In this document: positions 38,791-50,298 of the stretch, one piece after another | Numbering within the stretch: the stretch's first letter is position 1 | How the letters are laid out: every line of letters begins with the position of its first letter | From: Epichloe hybrida | Lineage: Eukaryota > Ascomycota > Sordariomycetes > Hypocreales > Clavicipitaceae | DNA: 64,000 bases | NCBI GenBank assembly: GCA_019022495.1 | Contig: JAFEKR010000041.1 | Coordinates: forward strand, 310,001-374,000 | Direction of reading: 5' to 3' | Made by a program: the position numbers and the translations under genes | The notes under the pieces: model-generated | What the model was told of the DNA's origin: nothing | Seen by the model: only the letters and a program-made list of their open reading frames with translations | Database searches by the model: none

Positions 38791-38797
38791 CCTTTAG
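38791..38797. other. Seven-base remnant of Cop3a between two insertions
   Basis: CCTTTAG is all that separates Cop3b from Cop1b. CCTTT is the Cop3b TSD and TTTAG the left Cop1b TSD, so the two duplications overlap by TTT. Either insertion order gives this arrangement. Confidence 0.93.
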
Positions 38798-39055
38798 TGT
38801 TGATTCCTTCGGATCTTCATCGGTTCAATCGTGGCCAAAGACCGGACCAATTGTGGGTCCGGCGCGATGCACGCGATATGATTGGCTGCATCAATTCGCC
38901 ACCCCCTTTTGTGCCCTACATACGGATTTCGCTCACTTTTCTAGTATCTAGACTTTCCCTCTCTTCTCCCTCTTTCCTAGCTAGTAAACTAACTATTATT
39001 AACTTTGAATTTATACGGGATTTATTACCTGCGTAGGACCTTAGTGCATCTAACA
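38798..39055 (+). repeat. Cop1b 5' LTR
   Basis: This 258-bp LTR runs from TGTTGATTCC to GCATCTAACA. The inverted repeat CCGGACC / GGTCCGG (38842-38848, 38856-38862) is intact. The open frame at 38749-39036 across this LTR and the end of Cop3b is only a RIP-free island. Confidence 0.95.
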
Positions 39056-39990
39056 CTAATTAGTGGTTAACTTCATAACTACAGATAAGCTAGGTATTAC
39101 AAGAAGAGACATTTCTATAGATGCCACTACCACTACCCCTTGTTGTGCCGTAACGGTCATTATGGTAGAGAGGCATAACTACATAAGTATGCTAAAGGAA
39201 GAGACTAGAATCCTAGTTGTGGGCTTGTTAGGCTTCTAAGGAATTAATCTATTAACCCTTAGGCTTAGGGATATAACTTTATTATATCTATCTAGGATAT
39301 TGTTACTAATTATTAATTTTATTGTCTATCACGAGAAAACTAACTAACTAACCGAATCTATCGCCGCGAGGTATTTATTTCGAACCTAATGTTAAATAAC
39401 CTTAGCTAAGCTAGCTAACACATTTATAACTTCTCTATAAATATTCCCTTTATCTAACAGACCTTTAATCTATTCATATAAGCATCTACAGCTTATTTTT
39501 TACCCCCTTTATTATTAGTGCTATTCGCCCCATGCTTATTAGTAAGAGAGAGAGATTACCTCCTTCCCTTCTTTTCATAAAAAACAGGAAGTAGCAATTC
39601 CTGTTATTCCCTTATTACTTTTCCTATCATTTTCTAGTTACTTTTAGAACTTCTATTGCTTTCTTTATCTCTAGTAATTTATTCTTGTCGCTTTATTCTT
39701 ATTGCTACTTTTGCTACTTCCGCTGCTTTTTCTTCTGTTTTTTTTCCTATTTTCGTGATCTTCTGATTTCATTAGAGCAATAACACTCCTGAAATGCGAA
39801 AGAAGAACTTCATAATAGCAACAGGCAAACATAGGAGCTTAATTAGTAGTAAAAACAACAAATTAGCAACGTTCCTTTTATAGTTAAAGATAGTAGAGGA
39901 ATCTAGACCCTCTATAAGAGCAAAGGCTACTAGTAATAGCAAGGCTTTAATTATTACCCCTAAGAGACCTTAAAGGCATGAATTACCCCC
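39056..39990 (+). other. Cop1b leader: primer-site hairpin and pyrimidine-rich tract
   Basis: CACTAATTAGTG spans the LTR junction (39054-39065), followed by GTGGTT, 8 nt, AACTAC and AGATAAGCTAGG. The tract 39560-39770 is pyrimidine-rich and shared with Cop1a. No protein is recognised before gag. Confidence 0.6.
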
Positions 39991-42900
39991 ACGCCTTTAA
40001 TAGCTCACTTACGAATTCTCGCATAACTAGAAAGAATTTGTTAAGCTAGATTTAGAGACTGCTACGTAGCTTAAGCTTAATAACTAGATTGCAAGATTTA
40101 TTAACCTTAGTAAGCATTAAGGATGGAGAGATAATAACCTATAGGAATCATTCTAAGAAGACTTTAAAGGCTAGTCTAAAGACACCTTTAAAAGGGCATC
40201 TAAGGATGTTATTAGAGAATTACGCAATTCTTTACAAGATCACAGCGTTCTTGTTAGGCGAGGCCTAGGATATTTAATCCTAGCATTGCTTAAGGAAGTG
40301 CTTTATTAAACCTTAATGCCCCTTTAGTCATAGGAAAGATTATAAGAAAGACCACGATCTTCCAAACCCCTAGAGCCTTAACATTAACAGCCCTAACAAC
40401 TTACCCTAGAAATTAACCTTCCCTAACCCTAGAGATTACTTAAACCCTTACAAGAACCCCCGTAACAATCCCTATTATATTAACAGCTCTATCTAGATAA
40501 TCATTATTAAGAATAACTAGTGGACTATTATTCATAACAAATTGTGCCTTTATAGCAATTCCCCTCCGAAGATTAGATTATAAAGAAGATCTTAGAGCTT
40601 ACAAAGATATACAAGGATAGTAACCGCTATAGTAGAAAGCTATATAACTTCTTAACGCTAAAGATTACGCTCTTTGAAAATAAGTGTAATAGAATTAACC
40701 TTTCTTAAACGCATTATTAGAAGGCTTTCCCTATTATGTTAATAGGTAATACTTAGCAATACTACCTTGATTACCTCTTTAGGAATAACTATTCCTATAA
40801 AGAGATAATTGCTCGCGTTTGTTAACGCTTTAAGACAGAAAGTAACTAGTAATTCTATTGCCATAAATAGAGTAGTATAATGCTAAAGAGCATAATTAAG
40901 AGAAATCCTAACAAAAGCAAGCTTAAGTGCCTTAAGATTATGTTATTAACCCTTAAAAAGATCCATAGAGGCCTATACCCTGCTGAGATAGTAGATACTA
41001 AACTCTATAAGTAAGCCTTAAACGCTATAGCTAGTGTGCCTAAATATTAAATAGTGGAATATATACACTCCGTAGGCTTTAAGAGTCTTGCTAGAGACCT
41101 CTATAAGGCAATTACTATCACGGAATTAAATAAGAAGTCCTCCTAATACCTTTAGTACTAATAAGAAGACCCTCTAGAGGCCATATTCACTAATTATTAG
41201 TACGGATAGCGATTATCCCCCCGTGGCGGAGGAAGCTATTATAAGCAAAGCCCTAGGCTAAGCACTAAGCGCTACTTTATATGTAGTAAGAGTAGCTACT
41301 AGTCTTCTAATTACTCCACTAAAGAACATTAAAAGAAAAAGGACTACTAGTAGGCTAGTAAAACATATTATACACCCCCTTTAGAGAAGAGATTCTAGGC
41401 ATTCCTTGCCTCCTATAAAGGGCAGGATAATAATAAGCCTAATAAAGGCTTAGGTTAGAATTAGGAATTATATCTTTTAGCCTGCATGGAAGCTAAAGAT
41501 AATAATAATAATGTGAAGGAGCTACTATTAATAGCATACCTAAGTATCACATAATTCTTCTACTCCGGATTACAGACTAACTATAACACTACTAATATTA
41601 ATGTTCTTATGACCCTAAATAATTAAGCCTTCTAACACGCATTCCTTAGGCAGGAGCTCTACGAGCTATAAGAGTGTAATAAAGGCTTAATTTACTATGT
41701 CTTTAAAGAACGCTATTCCGAAGAGGTCTTTAGAGGGATTATACCTAACACTAGCGCTATAGGAAAGTTAACTATAAGAGAGGTATAAGTAAAGGCTTTA
41801 TTAAGATTAATGCCTTTATTAAAGGTAACCCCCTGCGAACCCCAAATTATTATATTTAGCGCCGGATTAGTAGTTACAAGAGGAATCCTTTATGTGCCCA
41901 CAGAACTTAGAGAGCTTGAATTTTATATCCTTAACATAGCTACCCCCTTTCTCTTCTTAATTACTAATATGGATAAGATGCAAGTTAAGATTAATAACCT
42001 CGCTAACGTGCTTATCTAAGGCAATAAGACTATACCTATTATGTGATAATAGGGATATCCTTAGTAGTTACTAGAAGCAAAGGAAATAGTTGCCTTCTAC
42101 CTTTTAGAAGGAGATATTTATTAATTATATTATTAACTTAGTTATTCTTCTGTTTAATAACTCGTAAAGATCCTTTACTAAGCTAGTTATAAAGTTAAGC
42201 GCTAGGCAATTAAGGAATTAACCAAAGTCTACTACTATTACTAGATACATAGAAAGGCCCCTAGTTAATTTAAGTTTATAATTAAAGATAACCATAAATT
42301 TAACTACAAGATCATTGTTAATATCGTGCAAATTAATAGCTAACTAGTGCTTTATATTGTTAATTTAGTAATATTATTCTAGGTAGCCTAATTCCTTGAT
42401 CTAAAGAAGCAGAAGGCTTAAGATATCTAGGATGTAATCCGCGAATATTAGATTAATACTTATCTTAGACCTCTAGATTAGATTATTCATAATGCTAGTA
42501 ATAACTTCGCTTCTACTAAGTTCAGATATTATACTTAATTAATATTAATTAAAACTAGTGAGATACTAATTAAAGCCTATAATAGCATTAGAAAGGTTAA
42601 GAGATACCACGGACCTCTACGCCAAGCCTATAATATTATTATAGACTTAATTAGAACAGATCTTACACTAGAGCAACGCCTCTAAATAGCTGTCAAGGCT
42701 ATTAATAACTCTATAGGCCCAAATAGTATTATCCTAACTATACTAGTCTTCGGAGGCTACCCACGGATAACAGACAAGTTACCACTAAGCGTCTCTGTTA
42801 TTTAATGTGCTAAGGTAATTCGTAAGGTAACAGATAAAGTCTAATATCTTCTAGCTTTACGGTAGGTCTATAATACCCTTAGAGCCTAGAATAGCCCTAA

Positions 42901-45135
42901 CATAGCGCCTATATATTAGCTACCCCTATAGGCTAATATACACATATAAAGAGAGAAAGGTAGCTAGCATAGCCTATATAAGCTACTTACTACTAACAGA
43001 GAGACCTATACTATTAACATGCCCTATAGCCTAGTGAAGTTTTACTCTATAGTAGTAAAGCCCTATTATAAAGACCTATATATTACAGAGGGACTAGAGC
43101 AGTAGGAAATAAAGCCCTATAACACGCTAGAGCAGTAGGAGATAAAGCCTAGTAACATAGAGAAAGAAGTAACTATATAACTAACTACTACTAATAAAAG
43201 AGATTCTCTAATAGAAGATAGCAAAGAGTAGCAGACACTAGCTAAGAGAAAGTAAGGGAGACTAAGAAAGGCCCTTATAGTATAATTTATAAGTGCGGGA
43301 GAGTCTAATAAAAAGGCTTATAAAGCCTAAAAGGCCCTAAGGGGAAGCTATTAAGTTAAAGACTTATTACTATGCCCTAAAGGAATAAAAGTAAGGAAAA
43401 GAAGACCTTATAGCCCTAAGAAGGACGTTAGCCTAGTTTAGCTCTATATACTTATAAATAAAGATTAAGAGGAGGCCTTTATTTAAGAGATTATAACTAG
43501 AGGGATACTAAGCATAGCATTCCTTATAGCGAAGGAAGAGGCTAATTAGAACCTCGCCCTTTAGCTTCGCTAAGAAGGAAGGATCATAACCCTAGGAAAA
43601 CCCTTCGAGTAGTCTAATTAAGCTAAGATTAACGCTTTGTAAGCTTATGATATGTTTAAATTCGTCAAGTTTAACCTAGCGAAGCACGGAGGTCATAGAA
43701 TCTTCGATTCTCGTATGGTTAGAGAGATTAAAGGTAAAGGAACGGATTTGCTATATAAGAAATCCCGCCTTATTATACAAGGCTATAATAACAAAGGAAA
43801 GGAATTTATCCTAACGCAATCGCTAACGATATAATGAGCAAGCTAACGACTGATTGTAGCTATTGCTCCGTTATTAAGAAGAAGAGGCATTTACCTTTAG
43901 ATTTGCGATATTATATAAGCCTACACTCAATTACACACGGTGCTAATAAGGCTAATTATTATAAGATTGCTAAAGCAAATTGCATATCTCTTTCTAGAAG
44001 GGACTATAATTAAATTAATCAGATCTCTTTACGGGATTATAGAGGCCAGAACCTACTAGTGGGCAACGTACTTCTATTACCATAGGGATAACCTTAATAT
44101 AACGACCTTAACCTACAATCCCTACTTATTAATCATAGCCCTGAATAATAAGAATCTCTTTAGTATTGTTAGAATGCAAACTGATGATATATTAGGCCTA
44201 AGCGACGATAACTTCTTCTAAAAAGAAGAGAAAGAGCTTTAGAAGGCTAATTTCATAGCTAAAGAAAAGCAACGATTAACCGCCAAGAACCCCCTTATCT
44301 TTAATAGCTATATTTTAACCTAGAACACTAATAATTCACTAATCTTAACCTAGAAAGGTTAGAGTTAGAAGATTAAGGAAGTTAATCCTTAATCCTTAAC
44401 GGTAAAGCAAGATTATGTAGAGTAATAAGCGCGAGGAAGCTATATTATAACTATATGTTAACTAGAGGCTTTATATAACTTATTAATTATAGCTTAACAC
44501 TAAGAACCCTCTAGGGAAGATATTACACGCCTTAATAAACACCTTAAATAGCAGATTAACAATTAATAACACAGACTGCGATACATCCCTTTGGTTCTTA
44601 AAGAGGCAAAGCTCTTTATGTTTGTAAATGGATTGCTTGCTAATAACAAGGATTTAAGCTTATAGATTAGATACGTGATTATGATTAGTAACGAGATAAT
44701 ACAAGACAATAATACCTTTATTATAAAAGGTAACATTATTACGTATAGCTTAACAAAGAGTAAGAGAGTTACTCGTAGCGCGCTTACCTCTAAGTTATAT
44801 AGCATAGTTTAAGGCGCAGATATCGCCTACGCGATTTCCATGACTCTACATCAGATCACGGATTAATTAAAAATACCTCGAATTCCTATGATTCTCTATA
44901 CTAATTCTTTTTTGTTATATAAATATCTTATGAAGCTAGGAACCACAAAGGAGAAGAGACTAATAATTAATATTATGGCTCTTTGTTAATTATACAAAAG
45001 GCATGAGATTTACGAAGTCAGGTGGATTAATAGCAATAATAATCCGGCAGATACAATAACAAAAGCATTGCCAAATTCATCACTTTCCTCTTTAATTAAT
45101 TCAAATAAATTAACGATTTGTGTTAAAGAATAGGT
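39990..45135 (+). pseudogene. Cop1b gag-pol remnant
   Basis: Gag starts near or before 40000; LKLNNQIARFINL and DTFKRASKDVIRELRNSL are readable. Its knuckle YFICSKSSYQSSNY is at about 41272-41315. The protease is FRGIIPNTSAI at 41729-41761 (DTGA parent, Asp lost). The integrase zinc site is YYYYQIHRKAP near 42225, with core text IVNIVQINS and PLDQIIHNASNNFASTKF; two of three catalytic acidic residues are changed. The RT N-terminus is the only long open stretch (43652-43834: MFKFVKFNLAKHGGHRIF, SRMVREIKGKGTDLLY). The catalytic box RMQTDDILGL is intact, with QTDD at 44177-44188. RNase H covers about 44580-45080 and ends NNNPADTITKALPN. The frame is broken by many TAG/TAA. Confidence 0.92.
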
Positions 45136-45328
45136 AAAGAGACCTGCGATATTAGGAAACGGGAGCTTAGGCAAGGAATAATGGATTAATTTAATTAACT
45201 GATGCCGCAACGGCTAATTAGAGCAGCGGATTCCTATTAAGGGATTTACTTATGTATACTTTCCTTTAATCTGATTTTTATTGTGTTTTTAAGCTCTTTA
45301 GCTACGAAGGAAAAAGAGAGATTGCTAG
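45136..45328 (+). other. Cop1b 3' untranslated region and polypurine tract
   Basis: This stretch is noncoding. A purine run (GAAGGAAAAAGAGAGA) lies just upstream of the 3' LTR, at 45306-45321. Confidence 0.65.
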
Positions 45329-45586
45329 TGTTAATTCCTTCGGATCTTCATTAGTTTAATCGTGGCCAAAGACCGGACTAATTGTGGGTCCGGCGCGATG
45401 CACGCGATATGATTAGCTGCATCAATTCGCCACCCCCTTTTGTGCCCTACATACGGATTTCGCCCACTTTTCTAGCATCTAGACTTTCCCTCTCTTCTCC
45501 CTCTTTCCTAGCTAGCAAACTAACTATCATTGACTTTGAATTTATACGGGATTTATTACCTGCGCAGGACCTTGGTGCATCCAACA
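45329..45586 (+). repeat. Cop1b 3' LTR
   Basis: This 258-bp partner of 38798-39055 runs from TGTTAATTCC to GCATCCAACA and is followed by TTTAG. It is slightly more mutated at its start and less at its end than the 5' copy. Confidence 0.95.
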
Positions 45587-48500
45587 TTTAGAGTAGCCTA
45601 TAATACCTTTTAACCTTCCTAATACTGTAGTATACCTTAATAAGGACTTCCTTAATTAGAATTAATATTAAAGCTATGAATTAACTAAATTCATTACTAT
45701 AGAAGTTTATTCTAGTGTCTGTGGTAATAAAATCTAAAGGGCCTAGATTAGTATTAATCTAGTATATCTAGAGGGCTTCCTAAGTTATTTTTATAGAGAT
45801 ATTATTAAGGAATTTCGCTGTGTTAAACATAGTAGCTATATCTATAGTGTAAAGTATAAGGCAATTACTATTAAGGTAAAAAACATTTACTATTACTTTA
45901 TAGTTAAAGCTATACTTATCCTTAAGAGTAAATTTAAAGTAATTAGGGCTATTTACGTGTATTTAGCATTAGTAGTAAAGTCTTATTAGCTTCTTAATAG
46001 CCTTAATATTAATATTATATCCTAATTTATAAAGAACCTTATATAGTTATTAGATTAATAAATACCTAAAGTAATAATATAATTACTATAACTTACTTTC
46101 TATAAGATAGCTTTAAGTAATTACTTTCTCTTTTTATATAAGTAGTATTTAAGCATGCCCTTATTTACATATAATAAGGACTTTAATATTTCCTTATTAT
46201 AGTGTATTCTTAGAGATATTAAAATTGATTTATAAGCAGTCTATATTATTAAGGGATAAGAGAAATAAAGTATTTATTAGTATAATCTAAAAGAGAATAT
46301 CTCTAAAAGGTATTAGTATATTAGCTACTCTAAGCATAATAATTAGTTCTCCTACGCTAAATCTAACTAATACCTTTTTAGCTATTAATTTATTAAGCTA
46401 TAGTTTAGGTATTTAATGTTATAAAGTAAGGAATTAAGGATACCTTATAGTAAAGAACTTTATAGCTCTTATATTAGGTATAATCCCTTAAAACATTATA
46501 TAAGAATAGTAATCTTCTAGTATAAATATTACTAGAGCCTAACTTAAGAGTTCTTACTAAAAGGGGTTTTCTTTACTTAGACTATAATAAGCTACTTAAC
46601 TTATTAGGAATTAAACTATTCTTTTGCTATTAAGTTACGTTTTATAATTAAAGAAGCTTATAGGTACTAGCCTATCTATACTGTTAGGGCTATTATTAAA
46701 TCTAATACTCTTTATATACTAAGCAATTTTATTATTAATAAGGGATTAAGGTTTGTGTTTCCCTTTATACTATATAAGAAATAAATTATATAAGTTATTA
46801 GCTAGATCTATAAGGTAGTGGTTCTTAAAGCGTTAATATACCTTCTTATAGTTCTCTTTTAAGTGCTTTAATAACTAGTATCCTTCCTTACTATATATAT
46901 AGTATTTCTTTATGTAAGAATTTCCTTCTTTTCCTTATAGTTTTAAAGGGTATTAGGTCTCTTTTCCTTTCCTATTATATCTTTAGTTAGTCTAGAATTA
47001 CTCTAGGGTTATAGCTTTAGTTAGGAATTATTAATAGTTCTTTTTCTTTTCCTTAATAAGTTAGATTATTATCCTAATCTATTTATAAAATTCTTATAGT
47101 CCCTTTAGTAGGTTTATAATAACTCCTTTATATTCTAGAATATTATTATAAGCTATTATAAGTTAATTCTAAAGTGCCCTTTTACTTTAGCTTACCTTAG
47201 GTACTACCTATTATAAGATAGCTAGCTTCTTTATAAGATTATTAAAATAATTAATAATTAATTTACTTGGGTTATTATTTATTATTCCTTATAGAGTAAA
47301 ATTATTCTATTCTAGGAGATATCTTTACTATATATCTTTAGTCTTAAATTATTCCCTTATATAGCTAATAAGCATAGGGAGGTCTTATAGTTAACTAGGT
47401 TTAGAGAGGTAGTCTATATAGTATTATAAAGCTTTACCTTTAAGTATAATCTTAAAGGTATAACTAGCTTATTTAGGTTAGATATTAAGTAATTTATACT
47501 TCCTATAGAATATTTAAAGCTTTAATTTAAGGATATTATAGTTATTAGCACTATAAAGTTATTCTTTAAGGTATACCTTTAATAAATTTATAATTTACTT
47601 TAGTAAAAGTCTTTAAGTCTATAGGAATTCTTTAAATACTTCCTTTTATATTTATAAAAGGGGTAGTATAGTCTTTAGGAAATAAGAGAGTAGCTTTATA
47701 AGAAGTAGCCTTAGGGTTTATTATTCTCTTTAATCTTTCTCTCCCTTATATTAGGGAGAAGGAAGTATAGTTCTCTAGGCTATACTAATAAAGATAATAT
47801 TAGCCCTAGGTAGTTAGGGTTAACTCTATTAGTAATACTTTTACTTAAAGGTATTATTAGTAGTGTTATTAGGGTAGTTTTATTAAATTATCTTAGGTAA
47901 AGGTATAGGTAAGGGGGTTATCTATAAATACTTATAAATAGTATCCTTTAGTGCCCTTAATTCTAGATTAATTCACTTTCTTATAGGAGATTAGCTTATT
48001 AATCCCTTTAATAGTAATTATACTAATAAGTAAGGTAAAGGGGTTAGTTATTAGGATTTAATATTACTATTATCTAATAGATTATAAAAGAATTCTTTAT
48101 TCTATAGGTTTTTCTAGAACTATATATACTTTTTCCTTATCTCTTTAATTTCTTTAAGAGTTTAAAATTAAAATTCTTCCTAGTTTACTACTTCTTTAAG
48201 GTTATTTACTATCTTTATACCTTTTCTAATAGTTATATATACTTTATTATAAAGAAAATAGTCTTAAAGTCTATTCTAGGAAAAGTCTCTTTTATTTATA
48301 AACTTATCTCTTAACTATTTATAAAAGTTATTACTAAATTCAAAGAATAGTATTTTTCTAAATAACCTTTACTCCCTATATTCTTTAGTCTTTATAAGGA
48401 TATAAAGACTAATTTCCTTAGGTATTATTATCTCTTTATATTTAAAGCTCTTTATTTATTAAAGTAGTTTTTTTATAATATAGTATTTAAGTCTTATAGA

Positions 48501-49062
48501 GATATAAGGGTATAGATTAGTATAAATAGGGGTTTTCCCTTTATTAAGGTATTTATTACTATCTCTAGCTTTAATGCTTTCTATAGTATTATTATAGCTA
48601 TTACTCTTACTAGGAACTTTGAATTACCTAGAGGTCCTAGATAGTCTAGCTATATCTAATATTCTAATTAATTAAAGGGGAGTAAATCTTTAATATAAGG
48701 GGATAGAAGGGGTGTAAATATAAATTAAATAACTTATATTTTCTAATATAAAGGGTTATAAGGTAAGGTAATTAACTTTAAATATATAATAAAATATATA
48801 ATAAAGAAAGATAAGGGGATAGCTTAGCTACTAGTATTAAACCTTTCTTTATTATTTTAGAATTCATATAGATATAAATATTAATACTAAAGTAAGAAGA
48901 GAGCTATATTATACCTTTCTATTAGTATAACTTATTATTAAACATAGCCCTCCTATTTTATAAGGTAAGTTATTATTAGGTAAGCTACCTTTTCTAATTA
49001 ACCTTACTAATCTATAGTGTTCGAAGATTACGTGGTTATTTATAAAGGTAACTACTAATTAG
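45587..49062 (-). pseudogene. Cop3a fragment: integrase, protease, gag and leader
   Basis: It is collinear with Cop3b 34969-38483. On the minus strand, gag occupies about 48560-46500 with the knuckle near 46915-46880. The protease is near 46490-46465, and integrase runs down to 45590. Damage is heavier than in Cop3b or Cop3c: most CpA and TpG sites are converted. Near 47990 gag lacks about 54 bp of the repeated segment that Cop3b and Cop3c carry. The leader ends at the primer-site motif, where one base of the palindrome is mutated (CTACTAATTAGTG). Confidence 0.88.
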
Positions 49063-49352
49063 TGTTAGTTTTCATAGGGTATTAAATTTAATATAATAAG
49101 GTTATAAGCCTAAAGAATAGTATTATTATTAATTATCTATTCTAGGCTACGTTATATGTGTGTAAAAAAGAGAAGTTAAAAGCTAGAATCCGCGATAAAA
49201 GAAAAGAAAGGGGGCTTCGCGTTTATAGCCTTACATTTCCTAGCTAATTAACAGGCTAGGTTGCGGGTCACGTGTAGGGCTCGCGCGTAGCCTAAGCTTT
49301 TGCTAGGTAATTACAGCTACGACGCGCGATTGATATCACCTTTGTTCTAACA
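49063..49352 (-). repeat. Cop3a 5' LTR
   Basis: This 290-bp LTR runs from TGTTAGTTTTC to GTTCTAACA on the plus strand. It is a variant of the 307-bp Cop3 LTR: the central 60-70 bp differ (AAAGAAAAGAAAGGGGGC), while the ends match. The last 90 bp are little mutated. Confidence 0.92.
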
Positions 49353-50298
49353 ACATTATAATCAATAATATAAGGCTTCGGAAGCAATATATTAGAAGGG
49401 ATTAGCTTAGTGGGCTTCCCTTATAAATATCCTCTAAGGCTATTAAATTAATAAATCAGTAAAATTATTAAGCTTATGCCTCGTAAGCTAGCTAAATTCG
49501 GCTATTATTATGCGATTCGCCCTGTTAATTCTAATAGTAATTTGCCCTCCTGTGTGCTTATATACTTATTAACCTTTATAACCGCAGTCTATATCTTATA
49601 AAGGAAGCTATATATTCTCGCTAGTAGCTATAAAGGCCCTTAGTATATTAGTAATTAAGATAATAAGTGATATATACTTTATATTCAGCTTATATTAATT
49701 AATAGGATTTATATAATCTAATACTCAGCTTATATTAATTAATAGGATTTATATAATCTAATACTTCGAATCCTTAACCCTATTCGTATTAGTTCGCAAC
49801 AAGAGCCTTATAACAAACGCAATAAGACTACTATTACTATAGGGGATTAGGCCACCTTATAGGGCTCTTTTTAGGTTATTATACCATAAAGACTATAGCT
49901 TCTAGCTGCCTATAGCCCCTGTTAGTTAAATTATAGTATACAACGCATATTAACATAAGCAAAGGTAGTAGAAGTAGTATTATAAGGGATGCGTAGTAAA
50001 GGCAAAGGCTATGGTTAGTCTTAAAGAGGTTTAAGAGGCTATATAACTACTAGGGTAACGCGATTATTAGTAAGATAAGCTATAGAAAAGCTACCTATAT
50101 CGCTAGCTAATAAGGGAGGTTACTAATTAAAGAACTATAGCTAGATAAACTAGTCAGACTAATTAATATGTGTATATTAAAAGAAAACACTAGAAATCGC
50201 GTTTTTAAGCGAATTAGCTATAGTTATAATTGAATTAATAAATGTAACGGACTTTATTATGTGTGTGGTGGTAATGTGCTATAACTGTAAGTGTGATT
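49353..50298. other. Unassigned stretch, possible gene or transposon remnant
   Basis: It is bounded by the Cop3a LTR and truncated Gyp2b and matches nothing else in the window. RIP is patchy: TpG and CpG remain (ATGCGATTCGCCCTG, GTGTGTGGTGG). Plus strand about 49985-50165, tolerating stops, gives a basic, polar polypeptide (VVKAKAMVSLKEVQEAI; TIARQTSQTNQYVYIKRK) that I do not recognise. It contains a perfect 40-bp tandem repeat. It could be the tail of a DNA transposon gene, a decayed host gene, or intergenic DNA; the sequence does not decide. Confidence 0.4.
49685..49764. repeat. Perfect 40-bp tandem duplication
   Basis: Two identical adjacent units (49685-49724, 49725-49764) start TCAGCTTATATTAATTAATA. 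Their identity within a mutated region points to a duplication later than RIP. Confidence 0.95.

Larger units (their letters stand above)
38798..45586 (+). mobile_element. Cop1b: complete copia element (QTDD lineage)
   Basis: The element is 6789 bp, with 258-bp LTRs at 38798-39055 and 45329-45586 and TSD TTTAG at 38793-38797 and 45587-45591. It is the plus-strand sister of Cop1a. Internal RIP is moderate and the terminal LTR sequence is well kept. Confidence 0.96.
16284..49352 (-). mobile_element. Cop3a: old copia element carrying four nested insertions
   Basis: Surviving pieces, left to right, are 16284-16474 (rest of 3' LTR), 16475-17141, 23731-24134, 30408-31988, 38791-38797, 45587-49062, and the 5' LTR at 49063-49352. 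Each junction is explained by a nested element with a 5-bp TSD. The pieces add up to about 6.6 kb and are collinear with Cop3b and Cop3c. Its LTR is a diverged variant (290 bp against 307 bp, differing around 49150-49220), and its gag lacks about two units of a repeat present in Cop3b and Cop3c. It is the oldest layer whose two LTRs are both seen. ACATT follows at 49353; its partner should be off-window. Confidence 0.9.

Noticed and set aside
38749..39036. 95-codon open frame, also 9023-9262 (minus) and 45382-45591
   Set aside because: All three read through Cop1 LTR sequence in the same frame. They are open because the LTR escaped RIP, have no start context, and cross the Cop3b/Cop1b junction in the first case.
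41810..42019. 69-codon open frame in Cop1b
   Set aside because: It is a chance open stretch in the pol interior between protease and integrase. It is part of the polyprotein remnant, not a separate gene.
44563..44805. 80-codon minus-strand frame, and its relative at 3272-3481 (plus)
   Set aside because: Both are the antisense of the Cop1 RNase H region. Their similarity to each other follows from the element being repeated, not from a conserved gene.
50180..50230. Short resemblance of ATCGCGTTTTTAAGCG to ATCGCGTTTTTGGGCG in the presumed Gyp1 LTR (16240-16265)
   Set aside because: Only about 16 bases match and the flanks do not align, so it is not evidence for a second Gyp1 LTR.
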